Assembly (NCBI GenBank): GCA_041392475.1
Contig: JAWKLZ010000003.1
Coordinates: 1,013,501 to 1,077,500, forward strand
Origin: Chitinophagales bacterium
GTDB taxonomy: Bacteria; Bacteroidota; Bacteroidia; Chitinophagales; UBA2359
Direction of reading: 5' to 3'
Length of the DNA stretch: 64,000 bases
How positions within the stretch are numbered: the stretch's first letter is position 1; the number at the start of each line of letters is the position of its first letter. Under the pieces are notes generated by a model. The model worked only from the letters and a program-made list of their open reading frames with translations. It had not been told where the DNA came from and searched no databases. The translations under genes and the position numbers were made by a program. Shown piece by piece: positions 1 through 7,916 of this stretch.

Positions 1-34
1 GTTTCCGTTCAGTGTTGTTGATAATGAAAAAATC

Positions 35-1240
35 TCAGCGTCTCTCTGTCTCAGCGTTCAATTTATTCACCGCCTGATGAATTTTCAATGGCGTTCCCAA
101 AATCTTAATAAACCCCTTTGCATCGTCTGCTGTCCATGCCTTGTTCATTTCTCCATAGGCTCCGAATTTGGCATTCATCAAATCATGCGGTGAATCAATG
201 CCTTGCAGTTCAAAGCGATAGGGGAGGAGTTTGATAAAAACCTTACCCGATACCGTTTCTTGTGAATTGTCGAGAAAGGCTTCAATGTCTCGCATCACAG
301 GTTCTAAATATTGTCCTTCGTGTAGCAACATTCCGTACCAATTGCCCAACTGTTCTTTCCAATACAATTGCCATTTGGTAAGCGTGTGTTTTTCGAGCAG
401 GTGATGGGCTTTGAGAATCAATGCAGGAGCAGCAGCTTCAAAACCAACTCGACCTTTGATGCCTATAATTGTATCCCCAACATGAATGTCTCGCCCAATT
501 GCATAGGCATTGCCCAATCTTTCGACTTCTTGAATTGCAGCTACGGAGTCTTCAAAATACGTTCCATTTACCCCCTTCAATTCTCCTTTTACGAATTCCA
601 ATTCCAAATCACTTGGTTTATTTTCTTGCAGTTGACTCGGAAATGCTTCGTTGGGCAGTCCTTCATTGGAGGTCAAAGTTTCCTTGCCGCCTACGCTTGT
701 TCCCCACAAACCTTTGTTGATGGAGTAGAGAGATTTTTCCCAATTACCTTTTACTTCCAAGTTTTGAAGGTATTCGATTTCGACTTGACGAGAGAGTTTT
801 TGGTCACGGATGGGGGTAAGGATTTCGATTTCGGGAGCTAAAATTTGGAAAGCCATATCGAAGCGGACTTGGTCGTTTCCTGCGCCTGTGCTGCCGTGTG
901 CAATGTATTTTGCGTCAATGAGTTGGGCATATTTGATGGTGGCGATTGCTTGAAACATTCGCTCAGAACTAACAGATAAAGGGTAGGTCCCGTTTCGTAG
1001 AATATTGCCATAGATGAGGTATTTGATGCAGTTTTGGTAGTAACTCTCGGTTTCGTCTAAAGTGACATGGCTTTCTACGCCCAAACTGTATGCCCTTTCT
1101 TCAATTTCCTCCAATTCGGTTTTTGAAAAACCGCCTGTATTTACGATGGCAGAATGTACTTCTAAGCCTTTTTCTTGACTCAAATATTTGACACAATAGG
1201 AAGTGTCCAATCCACCACTGAATGCTAATACGACTTTCAT
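35..1240 (-). CDS. argG: argininosuccinate synthase
   Basis: ATP-dependent ligation of citrulline and aspartate to argininosuccinate, the penultimate step of arginine synthesis, in the cytoplasm. The 401-residue product has the family's usual length. It opens with the PP-loop ATP-binding motif AFSGGLDTS (residues 6-14) and has STGAGNDQVRFD (about residues 117-128), the conserved citrulline/aspartate-binding segment. The gene lies 47 bp after the GNAT gene on the same strand, so the two are probably one transcript; this acetyltransferase-argG pairing is typical of Bacteroidota arginine clusters. Further arg genes would lie beyond the left edge. No anomaly is seen. Confidence 0.97.
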   Translation of the reverse strand: MKVVLAFSGGLDTSYCVKYLSQEKGLEVHSAIVNTGGFSKTELEEIEERAYSLGVESHVTLDETESYYQNCIKYLIYGNILRNGTYPLSVSSERMFQAIATIKYAQLIDAKYIAHGSTGAGNDQVRFDMAFQILAPEIEILTPIRDQKLSRQVEIEYLQNLEVKGNWEKSLYSINKGLWGTSVGGKETLTSNEGLPNEAFPSQLQENKPSDLELEFVKGELKGVNGTYFEDSVAAIQEVERLGNAYAIGRDIHVGDTIIGIKGRVGFEAAAPALILKAHHLLEKHTLTKWQLYWKEQLGNWYGMLLHEGQYLEPVMRDIEAFLDNSQETVSGKVFIKLLPYRFELQGIDSPHDLMNAKFGAYGEMNKAWTADDAKGFIKILGTPLKIHQAVNKLNAETERR

Positions 1241-1287
1241 ATTACAGATTTATTTGATTACGCAGATAAAGCGCAGTTGTATGTAGG

Positions 1288-1917
1288 TTATGACACCAAT
1301 AATGGTTCAGTTTTTTTTTGTTCTGTTGTTTGTTTGAAAAACTCAAGATGGTTTTTAATTTCTTCTTCCAGCTTTTTTTGTTCTTCTTTTTCGGGGTCAA
1401 ACAGCAAAGCGTTACACAGGCAGTGTTTTCTGTTCATTCGGATCAAAATGTCATGGTTGACGCAGCCTTTACAGCCTTCCCAAAATTGGTCATCTGATGG
1501 TATCAGGTTGAAGGTAACAGGTTTGTAACCCAATTCTGAGTTGATTTTCATGACAGGTAAACTGGTGGTCAATCCGAAAAGTTTGGCATTTGGAAATTTT
1601 TGACGGGCCAATTCAAAGGCTTTTTCTTTGATGGCTTTGGCGATGCCCCTACTTCTATAATGGGGATGTACAATCAAAGCTGAATTAGAACTAAACTCCC
1701 CTTCTTGCCACTCTTGTATATAACAAAAACCAACCAATTCTTCTCCGCAGAGAGCGATAACAGCCTTTCCCGCTTCGATTTTGGCCGCAATCTCTTCTGG
1801 AGATCGCTTCGCAATACCTGTACCTCTTTGAGCAGCCGATTCTGCAATCATTTTGCAAATGGCAGGTGCATATAAGGCATGATGATTTTCAGCTATTACA
1901 ACATGTATAGTTTGCAT
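1288..1917 (-). CDS. GNAT-family N-acetyltransferase paired with argG
   Basis: The 209-residue protein has a GNAT fold: strand beta4 with the acetyl-CoA loop at about residues 82-100 (ALIVHPHYRSRGIAKAIKE, containing the R/Q-x-x-G-x-A motif). The C-terminal third is unusual for GNATs: it holds a Cys-rich stretch (EGCKGCVNH and HCLCN) followed by a Lys/Glu-rich helical tail. Being first in a two-gene unit with argG suggests an arginine-pathway role, for example acetylation of glutamate or a related amino acid, but the substrate cannot be read from sequence. The first ATG fits the start of the first GNAT strand. Confidence 0.85.
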   Translation of the reverse strand: MQTIHVVIAENHHALYAPAICKMIAESAAQRGTGIAKRSPEEIAAKIEAGKAVIALCGEELVGFCYIQEWQEGEFSSNSALIVHPHYRSRGIAKAIKEKAFELARQKFPNAKLFGLTTSLPVMKINSELGYKPVTFNLIPSDDQFWEGCKGCVNHDILIRMNRKHCLCNALLFDPEKEEQKKLEEEIKNHLEFFKQTTEQKKTEPLLVS

Positions 1918-2564
1918 AGTTTTTTATTTGCCAAAACCGAAAATACACAGTCTTTCCTTTGCCGATTACTGATAAGTTTCGGTTTGATTGTTTGTCAAAA
2001 TAGGATGTAAGTTGTACAGAACCAATGGCATTTAATTGCAGTTAGTTCTGTGAGAATCAGAATGTAATTGTTTGTAGTTCTTTTAGAAAAAATATTAGTG
2101 AAGCCGCCGATAATAAGGACGATAATTGTCTGTTAATGTAAAGAAATGGGCATGATAAAAGAAAGGGTAAAGCTCTGTTAACCAATTATTTGTTGATAAC
2201 ATGGCAAAAAAAATTGAAAATGAATGAAAAGAATAGAGAATCAAAGGAGTAATTGGAACTACCTCTTTGTTATGAGAAAAAAATAGAGTTACCGATGCCG
2301 TCGGAAATATTGAAAAATATTCATAGTAAATTAGGTATTGATGGTTTGTGTTTATATACCTCTAAATTAATGCAAAGCTAAAGTAAAATTGTTTACCCAC
2401 CAAAATTATTTTTCCTTTTTTGAGAATTAATTAAAAAAAGGTTGATTTTTTTGATAAAACATTAATGCAGGCAGATTTTTTTTCATTTTTGTGAATCATC
2501 GTATTTAAACCTATCGCTTGTTTTCGTATCTTTGTAGCCTTTTCCAATATGTTTTGCTTCCCAT
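1918..2564. other. AT-rich intergenic region
   Basis: About 650 bp between the starts of the GNAT/argG unit and the end of the SDR gene. No convincing ORF or RNA structure is seen. It must hold the promoter of the GNAT-argG unit. A TATCTTTG (2527-2534) on the plus strand matches the Bacteroidota -7 consensus but has no TTG at the right distance and faces the 3' end of the SDR gene. Confidence 0.6.
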
Positions 2565-3341
2565 TTACCCCATCGTTCCCTTCACCAAACCTCCATCTAC
2601 ACTGATTGTCTGACCTGTAATATAACGACTTACAGGTGAAAGCAGCCACAAAGCCAATGATGCAAAATCAGCCGCTTCGCCCATTTGCCCCGTTTTGGTT
2701 TGGGCTTCAAAGGTAGAACGGGCATCACCTATTGAGATTCCCTCATTTTCGCTTTTTTTCTTCAATAGTTCTTCCATTCTTGGAGTAGCGTGGTAGCCTG
2801 GTGCGAGAATGTTGAGGTTTACGCCATGATGGGCAATTTCTTCGGAGAGGGTTTTCACAAAACCTACTACACCCAATCGAAGGGAGTTGCTCAAGACTAA
2901 ATTTTCAATAGGTTGTTTGACCGACACACTTTCTACATAGACCAAGCGGCCATATTTTTGGGTGATGAGTTTGGGAGCCAATGCTTGGGTAATTTCTACT
3001 TTCCACCGTAAGACCTTCTGATAAGCATCGTCCCAGTCATCTAATGTTGTTTCGAGGAATGACATGGCGGGTGGTCCCCCTGCATTGACCAACATACCTG
3101 ATAAATGACGTTCGCCAACTTGGTTGAGGATGTGTTGAATTGTGTCGGATTGGGTAATATCGCCTACAATGCCTTCTATTTGTTTGGGTGCATAAGCGAC
3201 CAATTCGTCTATTTTCTCCTTGCCTCTTGCTACTGCAATCACGATTGCGCCTTCTGCAATGAGTGCTTGGGTGACTGCTAATCCGAAGCCGCTGGTGGCT
3301 CCGCCTACTATGAATAACTGTTTGTCTATGTTTAAGTGCAT
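2565..3341 (-). CDS. SDR-family oxidoreductase lacking the usual Tyr-x-x-x-Lys
   Basis: The 258-residue Rossmann protein has the nucleotide motif GGATSGFG (13-20), NAGGP (about 87-91) and a C-terminal ITGQTISVDGG typical of FabG-like SDRs. The region that normally carries the catalytic Ser and YxxxK reads ESVSVKQPIENLVLSNSLR: the Ser-type segment is present, but the Tyr and Lys positions appear to be Leu/Ser and Arg. A subgroup of SDRs with this VKQPIxNLVLSN pattern exists among FabG/glucose-dehydrogenase-like annotations. Whether it is an active reductase and on what substrate is unknown. It may be cotranscribed with the ICMT-like gene upstream (68-bp gap). Confidence 0.85.
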   Translation of the reverse strand: MHLNIDKQLFIVGGATSGFGLAVTQALIAEGAIVIAVARGKEKIDELVAYAPKQIEGIVGDITQSDTIQHILNQVGERHLSGMLVNAGGPPAMSFLETTLDDWDDAYQKVLRWKVEITQALAPKLITQKYGRLVYVESVSVKQPIENLVLSNSLRLGVVGFVKTLSEEIAHHGVNLNILAPGYHATPRMEELLKKKSENEGISIGDARSTFEAQTKTGQMGEAADFASLALWLLSPVSRYITGQTISVDGGLVKGTMG

Positions 3342-3344
3342 GTT

Positions 3345-3408
3345 TTTTGTGTTAATGTTTTGAAGTTTTGGTGTTTTGAAGTGTTAATGTTTTAGGGTTT
3401 TGATGTGT
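3345..3408. repeat. degenerate TTG/TGTT-rich intergenic repeat
   Basis: The spacer before the SDR gene is made of imperfect repeats of the type TGTTTTGAAG and GTGTTAATG. Similar low-complexity spacers occur at 22964-23021 and 41983-42035, each directly next to a gene boundary. Function unknown; it may arise by slippage. Confidence 0.45.
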
Positions 3409-3409
3409 T

Positions 3410-3961
3410 TCAATTCGTTTTGTTTTCCAACTCCATTTCTTCCTTTGCTTCGTCTTGCCATTGCTGCAATCTGGGCAACCATCGAGGAACATTTTGGCGG
3501 TAGCGTTCATAGCTTGTACCGAATCGCTTCTGAAGTTCAGGTTCTTCTGATAGAAGGAAATAAATGTGTTTGACAAAGAAAAATAGTAAAAACCATAAAA
3601 GTAAGTATGTGGAACCAAAGAAAATAGTTTCGCCCAATAGAATGAGCAATACGCCTGTAATCATTGGATTTCGTACACGCTTATAGACACCTTTTACAAC
3701 CAGTTTCTGGGTGGGATTCCAGGGTGCAAGTGTTCCTTTTCCAACATTGGCAAACAATCGAATGGTGCTTAACATTAGATACAAACCAATAAAAATCAAT
3801 AGTATGGCGAGTAAGTAGAAAAAATAGGCTTGATTGCCTTTGAAGCCAAGTCCCCAATTGAAGTCTTGTGAGAAATAGAGTATCAGTGTGGGGATGGTGA
3901 TAAGCACATTGAAGGGCAATGCCAAAATGGATAGGATATGGTGTTTGGTTGATGTTGCCAT
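3410..3961 (-). CDS. isoprenylcysteine carboxyl methyltransferase (ICMT/PEMT)-family membrane protein
   Basis: The 183-residue integral membrane protein has about four hydrophobic segments (near 10-30, 44-64, 98-118 and 122-135). It carries the ICMT/PEMT signature: GTLAPW, then VVKGVYKRVRNPM (about 87-100), a Glu-bearing segment (LGETIFF), and the C-terminal EEPELQKRFGTSYERYRQNVPRW in two parts, matching the family E-x-x-L-x-x-x-F-G-x-x-Y-x-x-Y motif. The family methylates lipid or prenyl-cysteine substrates from SAM; the bacterial substrate is not known. A promoter for this gene and the divergent 4057 gene must lie in 3962-4056. Confidence 0.85.
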   Translation of the reverse strand: MATSTKHHILSILALPFNVLITIPTLILYFSQDFNWGLGFKGNQAYFFYLLAILLIFIGLYLMLSTIRLFANVGKGTLAPWNPTQKLVVKGVYKRVRNPMITGVLLILLGETIFFGSTYLLLWFLLFFFVKHIYFLLSEEPELQKRFGTSYERYRQNVPRWLPRLQQWQDEAKEEMELENKTN

Positions 3962-4043
3962 ACAATGGGTTCTTTTTAATGGTGATAAACGAAAAGGAAA
4001 TGTAGCTATTTTAATGAAACTTTCAAAAAAAAATAACTATTTG

Positions 4044-4051
4044 TATCTTTG
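4044..4051 (+). promoter_or_regulatory. Bacteroidota -7 element almost touching the start codon
   Basis: TATCTTTG is a perfect match to TAnnTTTG and ends only 5 bp before the ATG at 4057. No clear TTG is at -33 (a TTTC lies near 4021). If used, transcription would start at or next to the start codon and give a leaderless or near-leaderless mRNA. Confidence 0.55.
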
Positions 4052-4056
4052 AAATT

Positions 4057-5355
4057 ATGCCAAAGATTTCAAAAGATTACCTCATCACGATAGGCATCGC
4101 AGTTATTATGCTGGTGTTCTGGTTCGTCTTTGCCAATATACGATGGTTGATTGTGTTGGTAAGTTCGGTATTGTTGGGTTTGTTTATCAGTAATTTATTT
4201 ATTGCTTACATCAACAACCGGGTTATTCGTCAATTTGCTTTCCTGAATCGGCAGTTACGGGTTCATTTGGATATTCCTGAAACGAGGCTTTTTAACTTTG
4301 AATGGATTTATCCTAGTTTGCAGGGGCAGTATCTTCAACGTCGGATTCAGGTTTATACGACTACGCAGACAGTTTTGGATAGAAAACGTGAAGTTCCTTT
4401 TACGACGATTAGCGTCAATGCTCCTTTTGGTGGGCGGTCATTTGCCATTCGTCCTGAGGCATTGGGTAAGCAGTTTACCAAGTTTTTTTATAACAAAAAA
4501 AAGGTGACGGAAGATCGGTCTTTTGATCGAAAATTTGATGTGAACAGTGATGATTTGGAGTATATTGGTGGTTTGTTGGATGATGCTGTGAGAGAAATTT
4601 TGAACGAGGGCATTTTGTCACGAGATAGTTATTTGGAGTTCAAAAATGGTGTGTTTAGTTATACTGAGCAGACGGTGTTGAATATGGGTTTTAAGAGAAG
4701 ACGGTTTGAAAAAATTATTTTGGTGATGTATATGATTGCCAAGAAAATGGAAAAAGGCGGTCGTCCTGCTCCATTGCCTGAACCAAAAATAGAAGAGGTG
4801 TTGGCACCCGAATTGTCAGAATTATTTGAAGACGAAGAATTTGATGATGAATTGGATTTTGACTTAGACGATGATGAAATGTATGAATATGAAGACGATG
4901 AGGAGGAAGATGATGGAATGGGGGGCAGAAGATTGGAGAACGAAAAAGAGGGTTCTCGACAATTGGATTTGTTTGAAGAGGCAGGTCTTCCTTCTAGTAG
5001 AAAATTGGATACAAGCGACGAGGACCTGTTCCGTGATGGCATTGAAGACGGAGGTAAACTTTCGGAGGAAATGAGTGATGGCAAAAAAGAGAAGGAAAAA
5101 CAGAAAGATCAAATACCTGCGGATTCACCAAAAGATGATAAAAATAAATCGAAACCTTCGATTGAGCCTACGATTGAACGATTGGATGAAGAAGACTTTG
5201 GATTTGATTTTGGGGCAGGAGACGATGATTTTGATATAGATTTAGATGACCTTGACCTTGATCTTGATTTAGATGATGAGGAGTATGACGATGATGATTT
5301 TGATTTTGACGATCTTGACCTTGATTTTGACGATGATGAAGACTATGAGGATTGA
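4057..5355 (+). CDS. membrane-anchored protein with hyperacidic C-terminal tail
   Basis: No function recognised. The 432-residue product begins with two adjacent hydrophobic segments (about 7-30 and 31-50), then a folded region (about 60-235) rich in basic residues. From about residue 250 on it is low-complexity and very acidic: EDEEFDDELDFDLDDDE near 257, a charged KEKEKQKDQ linker near 345, and a tail from about 375 made almost only of Asp, Glu, Leu, Phe and Tyr. Such tails often bind basic proteins or cations, but that is only inference. It stands alone, transcribed away from the ICMT-like gene. Confidence 0.85.
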   Translation: MPKISKDYLITIGIAVIMLVFWFVFANIRWLIVLVSSVLLGLFISNLFIAYINNRVIRQFAFLNRQLRVHLDIPETRLFNFEWIYPSLQGQYLQRRIQVYTTTQTVLDRKREVPFTTISVNAPFGGRSFAIRPEALGKQFTKFFYNKKKVTEDRSFDRKFDVNSDDLEYIGGLLDDAVREILNEGILSRDSYLEFKNGVFSYTEQTVLNMGFKRRRFEKIILVMYMIAKKMEKGGRPAPLPEPKIEEVLAPELSELFEDEEFDDELDFDLDDDEMYEYEDDEEEDDGMGGRRLENEKEGSRQLDLFEEAGLPSSRKLDTSDEDLFRDGIEDGGKLSEEMSDGKKEKEKQKDQIPADSPKDDKNKSKPSIEPTIERLDEEDFGFDFGAGDDDFDIDLDDLDLDLDLDDEEYDDDDFDFDDLDLDFDDDEDYED

Positions 5356-5428
5356 GAAAACCTATTCATAGCCTGCATTGATAACTAATAAGTTTGTCGC
5401 CCGTCTACTCGATTGTATGCATCTTCTT

Positions 5429-5578
5429 TTACTGTTCATTTCCTGTCATCAACTTAGCAATTTCGTTTGAATTGTTTATTTGCATTTCTTCGAGTACAAT
5501 TTGAACTCTTTTCTCAAACTCTATTTGTTCTTTTTTGACGATTTCTAACTTCTTCTTCAACAAAACAGCTAAAGGATT
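5429..5578 (-). pseudogene. detached C-terminal fragment of the gene at 6944-7648, split by the TnpB element
   Basis: Reading the minus strand from the left boundary of the TnpB element gives an open frame of 49 codons (begins NPLAVLLKKKLEIVKK, ends AKLMTGNEQ, stop at 5429-5431) without a start codon. It is Lys/Glu-rich and amphipathic, like a C-terminal coiled coil. Its phase equals that of the truncated ORF at 6944-7648, and the intervening 1377 bp (5579-6955) is divisible by three, so removing the element restores one ORF of roughly 280 codons. Confidence 0.75.
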
Positions 5579-5607
5579 CCCCCACTATACCGAAGGTTAG
5601 TGGAGGG
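5579..5607. repeat. left-end hairpin of the TnpB element
   Basis: CCCCCACTA pairs with TAGTGG-A-GGG around an inner ACC-GAA-GGT stem-loop. The same structure with the loop GTTA is at the right end. Subterminal hairpins of this kind are the TnpA-recognised ends of IS200/IS605 elements. Confidence 0.75.
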
Positions 5608-5690
5608 AGGAATTTAGCTACGTCATTATTGACCTTGTGATTGGATGTATTTTTTAATAACATCTATTTTATGTAAATTTACACCATCTT

Positions 5691-6947
5691 ATGCTAATCA
5701 CCAAAACATACAAATACCGAATTTATCCTACCCAAAAACAAGAAAGTAGGATGACTAACCACATGAATATGAGTCGGTATGTTTGGAATTGGCATTTAGG
5801 CGGAATGATGAAGCAGTACAAGGATAGCAAAACCTTTCCTTCGATGATTGAACAACAAAACCTACTGCCTAAACTAAAGGAAGAAAAGCCGTGGTTTAAG
5901 AATGTTTATTCCATGGTGCTGCAAGACGCCAATAGAAGACTACACAAAGCACTCATTACATTTTTTAAATCCAAGAAAGAGGGAAACACCGATACAGGAT
6001 TTCCTAAATACAAGAAAAAAGGACAGTGGAATAGCTTGAACTATACCGATTACGGCAGAAATATGCCAAGTTACTTTTCTACCATGAATCGCAAAATCGG
6101 TAAAGAAAAAGCGAATAACCATATCCCTGTTCCAAAAATAGGCTTTGTCAAAATAAAACGGCACCGAGAACTCCCCAAAGGAGCAGTCGTGAAAACCATG
6201 TCCATCATCAAGGATGGATGCAAGTGGTTTACCTGTTTCACCTTTCAGTTTGAAAAAGCTGTTAAAGAAGTGCCTAAACAGGACTTGCTAACACATTCAG
6301 TAGGAATAGACATGGGTTTGAATGATTTTGTTTATACCAGTGGCGGTTTATCAGAACCACTACCCAAGTTTTACCGAAAACGAGAAAAGCATTTGGCTAA
6401 GGTGCAGCGCAAGTTATCCAAGGCTAAGAAACGAAGCGCAAGATATTACAAACTACTTAAAGCGGTTCAGAAAGCGCATTACCGTGTCAAAATGCAACGG
6501 CAAGAGTTTCATCATCAAGTAGCGAATTGGTTGTTAAAACACTATGATTTGATAGCTATTGAAGATTTGGCTATTAAAAACATGATTCGCAAAGCCAAGC
6601 CTAAGCAAGACGAAGAAGGTAATTTTACTCGCAACGGCAGAAAAGCGAAATCGGGACTTAGTAAATCTATTGCAAATGCAGGTTGGTACTCCTTTCGTGT
6701 AATCTTGGAAAATAAGGCTAAGGAACTTGGAAAGGTAGTCGTAGCTATTGCGCCACAGTACACAAGTCAGAAGTGTAGTGGTTGTGGCGCAACAGTAAAG
6801 AAAGCCTTATCAGTTAGAACACATAGCTGCAATGAGTGTGGTTTTACGGCAAACCGTGACCACAATGCAGCCATAAACATATTGACTCTCGGACTGGAGA
6901 GTTTAGGGCTATATGCCTATGATGCCCCCACTATACCGTTAGGTTAG
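5691..6947 (+). CDS. tnpB: RNA-guided endonuclease TnpB
   Basis: A 418-residue TnpB, full length for the family. It has the N-terminal HTH/WED-type region (KTYKYRIYPTQKQ), the RuvC aspartate D207 in GIDMGLNDF, E291 in AIEDLAIKNM, a zinc ribbon with C362/C365 and C380/C383, and D390 in NRDHNAA. All catalytic residues are present, so it is likely an active omegaRNA-guided dsDNA nuclease. The gene begins 83 bp after the left hairpin. Its stop codon (TAG 6945-6947) lies inside the right hairpin and overlaps the stop of the convergent truncated gene. The proven role of the family is cutting donor sites to favour element retention. Confidence 0.95.
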   Translation: MLITKTYKYRIYPTQKQESRMTNHMNMSRYVWNWHLGGMMKQYKDSKTFPSMIEQQNLLPKLKEEKPWFKNVYSMVLQDANRRLHKALITFFKSKKEGNTDTGFPKYKKKGQWNSLNYTDYGRNMPSYFSTMNRKIGKEKANNHIPVPKIGFVKIKRHRELPKGAVVKTMSIIKDGCKWFTCFTFQFEKAVKEVPKQDLLTHSVGIDMGLNDFVYTSGGLSEPLPKFYRKREKHLAKVQRKLSKAKKRSARYYKLLKAVQKAHYRVKMQRQEFHHQVANWLLKHYDLIAIEDLAIKNMIRKAKPKQDEEGNFTRNGRKAKSGLSKSIANAGWYSFRVILENKAKELGKVVVAIAPQYTSQKCSGCGATVKKALSVRTHSCNECGFTANRDHNAAINILTLGLESLGLYAYDAPTIPLG

Positions 6948-6954
6948 TGGTGGG
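6925..6954. repeat. right-end hairpin of the TnpB element
   Basis: CCCCCACTATACC followed by GTTA and GGTTAGTGGTGGG forms an imperfect hairpin matching the left-end copy. It contains the stop codons of both tnpB and the minus-strand gene. It is the probable 3' scaffold part of the omega RNA. Confidence 0.75.
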
Positions 6955-7648
6955 AGCAGTCACTATAAGATTTGAACAATTGCTGTATTTCTTCAAAAGC
7001 ATCGTCGTCAATCGAAAAGGGAACCATATTGGCAAAATTATTTAGGATAACCACTGCATTGAGGCTTGCGTCTTTAGTAGTGGCACTCAGTAGTTTATCA
7101 CATAGATTTTTGTTTACATCTTGAATGTCATCGTACATCGAAACAAGGTGCGCCAATTCCCAATCTGGTTTTTTCCCTTCTTTGGCCCGAAAAAACTGCG
7201 CCAGTAAATACATAGAAATCACCCGATAGATGGTTTCCTCAATCGTGGCAAAAGGCAGGTGATGCCGCACCATAGGCTTCAATTTTCCCATCAATGGACA
7301 GCCGCTTGCGACCATGTAAATGCCTATCAATGAACTCAATCCTCTTTGAAGGGTCGTATCCTGTAGAAAAGTTCGCTCTTCTGTTTCGATGGTCACTTTC
7401 ACCTTTTCGTAGGACTGCTTGTTGCCAAAACTGTCAATCAAGCCAACCAAACTCTTTCCCACAGGGCATTGGTGAAGGGTTTCCCCATTGTGTTTGCAGT
7501 GTGGATGTTTGGAGCATGCCAAATTTGTCCATTCTGGATATTCGGACAATTCTTCCTCTACCAAATTGAGCGATTCTTCATCCAGTTGAACCCTGACTTT
7601 CTTTTCGCTTTGGTCTTCAAAAATAAACGTGTAGTCGAATGTAAGCAT
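6944..7648 (-). CDS. unknown protein, C terminus truncated by the TnpB element
   Basis: No function recognised. The remaining 234 residues start with a beta-rich region (MLTFDYTFIFEDQ), then a Cys/His cluster (NLACSKHPHCKHN, followed by HQCPVG, about 42-64) that could bind a metal, then GCPLMGKLKPMVRHHLPFA (about 115-133) and a helical C-terminal half. The last four residues (CSHH) and the stop come from the TnpB element. The natural C terminus of 49 residues survives at 5429-5578. Whether the shortened protein still works is unknown. A -7-like TAATTTTG lies on the minus strand just upstream (7656-7663). Confidence 0.8.
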   Translation of the reverse strand: MLTFDYTFIFEDQSEKKVRVQLDEESLNLVEEELSEYPEWTNLACSKHPHCKHNGETLHQCPVGKSLVGLIDSFGNKQSYEKVKVTIETEERTFLQDTTLQRGLSSLIGIYMVASGCPLMGKLKPMVRHHLPFATIEETIYRVISMYLLAQFFRAKEGKKPDWELAHLVSMYDDIQDVNKNLCDKLLSATTKDASLNAVVILNNFANMVPFSIDDDAFEEIQQLFKSYSDCSHH

Positions 7649-7877
7649 AGAATATCAAAATTAAATCAATAACATGGTGGATTCGTATGAGCAATTTTTT
7701 CTACATTTTAGCAATACGAAGGTCAAGTTAAGCAAAAAATAAATAATTGCAACAACTCTTTTGAGTTTACTCCCATGATTATAATGTAGTGCTTCAAAGA
7801 TGTACCTCATCCGACATTAGCTAAAATTGCCGAGAGGCTATTGATGAGGAAGTGAGCAAAATTAGTAATTTTAGTTT

Positions 7878-7910
7878 TTGAAGTAAATCAGCACAAAACG
7901 TATAAATTTA
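7878..7910 (+). promoter_or_regulatory. promoter of the Asp-box protein gene
   Basis: TTG (7878-7880), 22-bp spacer, TAAATTTA (7903-7910, one mismatch to TAnnTTTG). It ends 6 bp before the ATG at 7917, so the transcript would have almost no leader. Confidence 0.5.
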
Positions 7911-7916
7911 GCATTG

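Larger units (their letters stand above)
5579..6955 (+). mobile_element. IS200/IS605-superfamily TnpB-only element (IS1341 type)
   Basis: The element holds tnpB and has a near-identical imperfect hairpin at each end (5579-5607 and 6925-6954), with no TnpA transposase nearby, so it cannot move without help. There is no target duplication, as expected for this superfamily. The boundaries are inferred from the hairpins and from the restored reading frame of the interrupted gene. The sequence immediately 5' of the left hairpin (AAAGGATT) would be the target/TAM candidate. By family precedent the tnpB 3' end plus right hairpin would give the omega RNA, with the guide copied from sequence directly after about 6955. 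Confidence 0.8.

Noticed and set aside
368..841. 157-codon plus-strand ORF
   Set aside because: Antisense to argG, which is certain.
2527..2534. TATCTTTG as a promoter
   Set aside because: It matches the -7 consensus, but there is no TTG at 17-23 bp upstream and only the 3' end of an antisense gene lies downstream.
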